From: Planctomycetaceae bacterium
Lineage (GTDB): Bacteria; Planctomycetota; Planctomycetia; Pirellulales; Thermoguttaceae
Length of the DNA: 6,206 nucleotides
Assembly (NCBI GenBank): GCA_031288765.1
Contig: JAITQV010000454.1
Coordinates: forward strand, 1-6,206
Reading direction: 5' to 3'
The first letter of the stretch is position 1; each line of letters begins with the position of its first letter. A program made the translations under genes and the position numbers. Shown here in pieces: positions 6,108 to 6,206 of the stretch. Below the pieces are notes generated by a model. It was not told where the DNA came from. It saw only the letters and a program-made list of their open reading frames with translations, and searched no databases.

Positions 6108-6206
6108 AACATACGAGAGATAAAAAAAATCCCGCGCGAGATGAAACCTATCTCACGTGAGATAACCCCGTTTCGCATGAGATGAAAGCCATCTCACGAG
6201 AGATAA
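6108..6206. repeat. Periodic array of ATCTC-N4-GAGAT dyads, 20-21 bp spacing
   Basis: GAGAT begins at 6117, 6138, 6159, 6179 and 6200, steps of 21, 21, 20 and 21 bp. Each is preceded four bases earlier by ATCTC or a decayed form: AACAT, ATCCC, ATCTC, GTTTC, ATCTC. The third dyad is a perfect 16-bp palindrome, TATCTCACGTGAGATA (6149-6164). Units alternate between GAGATAA and GAGATGAAA types, giving a higher-order period of 41-42 bp. The array reaches the window end and probably continues. Spacing of two helical turns would put every dyad on the same DNA face, as in an operator array; a minisatellite or palindromic repeat cluster is the alternative. Confidence 0.65.

Larger units (their letters stand above)
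5598..6206. other. Gene-free structured region upstream of the exported oxidoreductase
   Basis: I find no credible gene in these 609 bp on either strand. The part nearest the gene holds its leader and promoter (5598-5727). The middle holds several hairpins: CGGCAA/TTGCCG at 5795-5800 and 5810-5815, AATCGT/ACGATT at 5858-5863 and 5875-5880, and a larger inverted repeat at 5888-5944. The end holds the GAGAT dyad array. Between 5945 and 6107 I see only low-complexity AT-rich sequence and two copies of TAATTCCTT (6019 and 6060). Confidence 0.7.

Noticed and set aside
6089..6160. Short plus-strand frame entering the dyad array
   Set aside because: Only 23 codons, no good ribosome binding site, and the peptide comes from repeat units.
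6108..6206. CRISPR array
   Set aside because: Units of about 21 bp are too short, the intervening bases are themselves repeated, and no cas gene is visible.

Overview
The window looks like an accessory stretch of a bacterial chromosome, most likely from a planctomycete or a close relative. The main reason is a pair of long (about 600-residue) Gfo/Idh/MocA oxidoreductases, one with a twin-arginine signal, of a type I associate with large paralogous sets in Planctomycetes. Low overall GC and weak ribosome binding sites on the long genes fit an AT-rich, perhaps host-associated, lineage. The taxonomy is inference.

All recognisable genes are on the minus strand, so transcription runs right to left. 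From the right: 5598-6206 is a gene-free, structured region. It ends in an array of GAGAT dyads every 20-21 bp that runs off the window edge, preceded by several hairpins and a short dispersed-repeat candidate. A good sigma70-type promoter (5699-5727) and a leader with three inverted repeats come next, then a Tat-signal Gfo/Idh/MocA oxidoreductase (3807-5597). A hairpin in the gap (3699-3720) precedes an AT-rich DJ-1/PfpI family gene (3072-3668). Directly behind its stop codon lies the C-terminal half of a Txe/YoeB-type toxin (2899-3072), with no N-terminal half and no antitoxin. A second Gfo/Idh/MocA paralogue follows (977-2824), whose N-terminus has lost the Tat signal. Last is a PF09820-type AAA-ATPase-like gene (885 down to 1), cut by the left window edge.

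The two oxidoreductases are clearly paralogues and probably handle related sugar-like substrates with NAD(P), one exported folded and one likely cytoplasmic. The DJ-1 gene and toxin remnant sit between them as a compositionally distinct block, which suggests insertion or recombination splitting an older paralogue pair. I see no complete defence system, CRISPR array, tRNA or rRNA. The items most worth following up are the periodic dyad array, the toxin remnant at the edge of the AT-rich block, the shared hairpin element, and the structured leader of the exported oxidoreductase.
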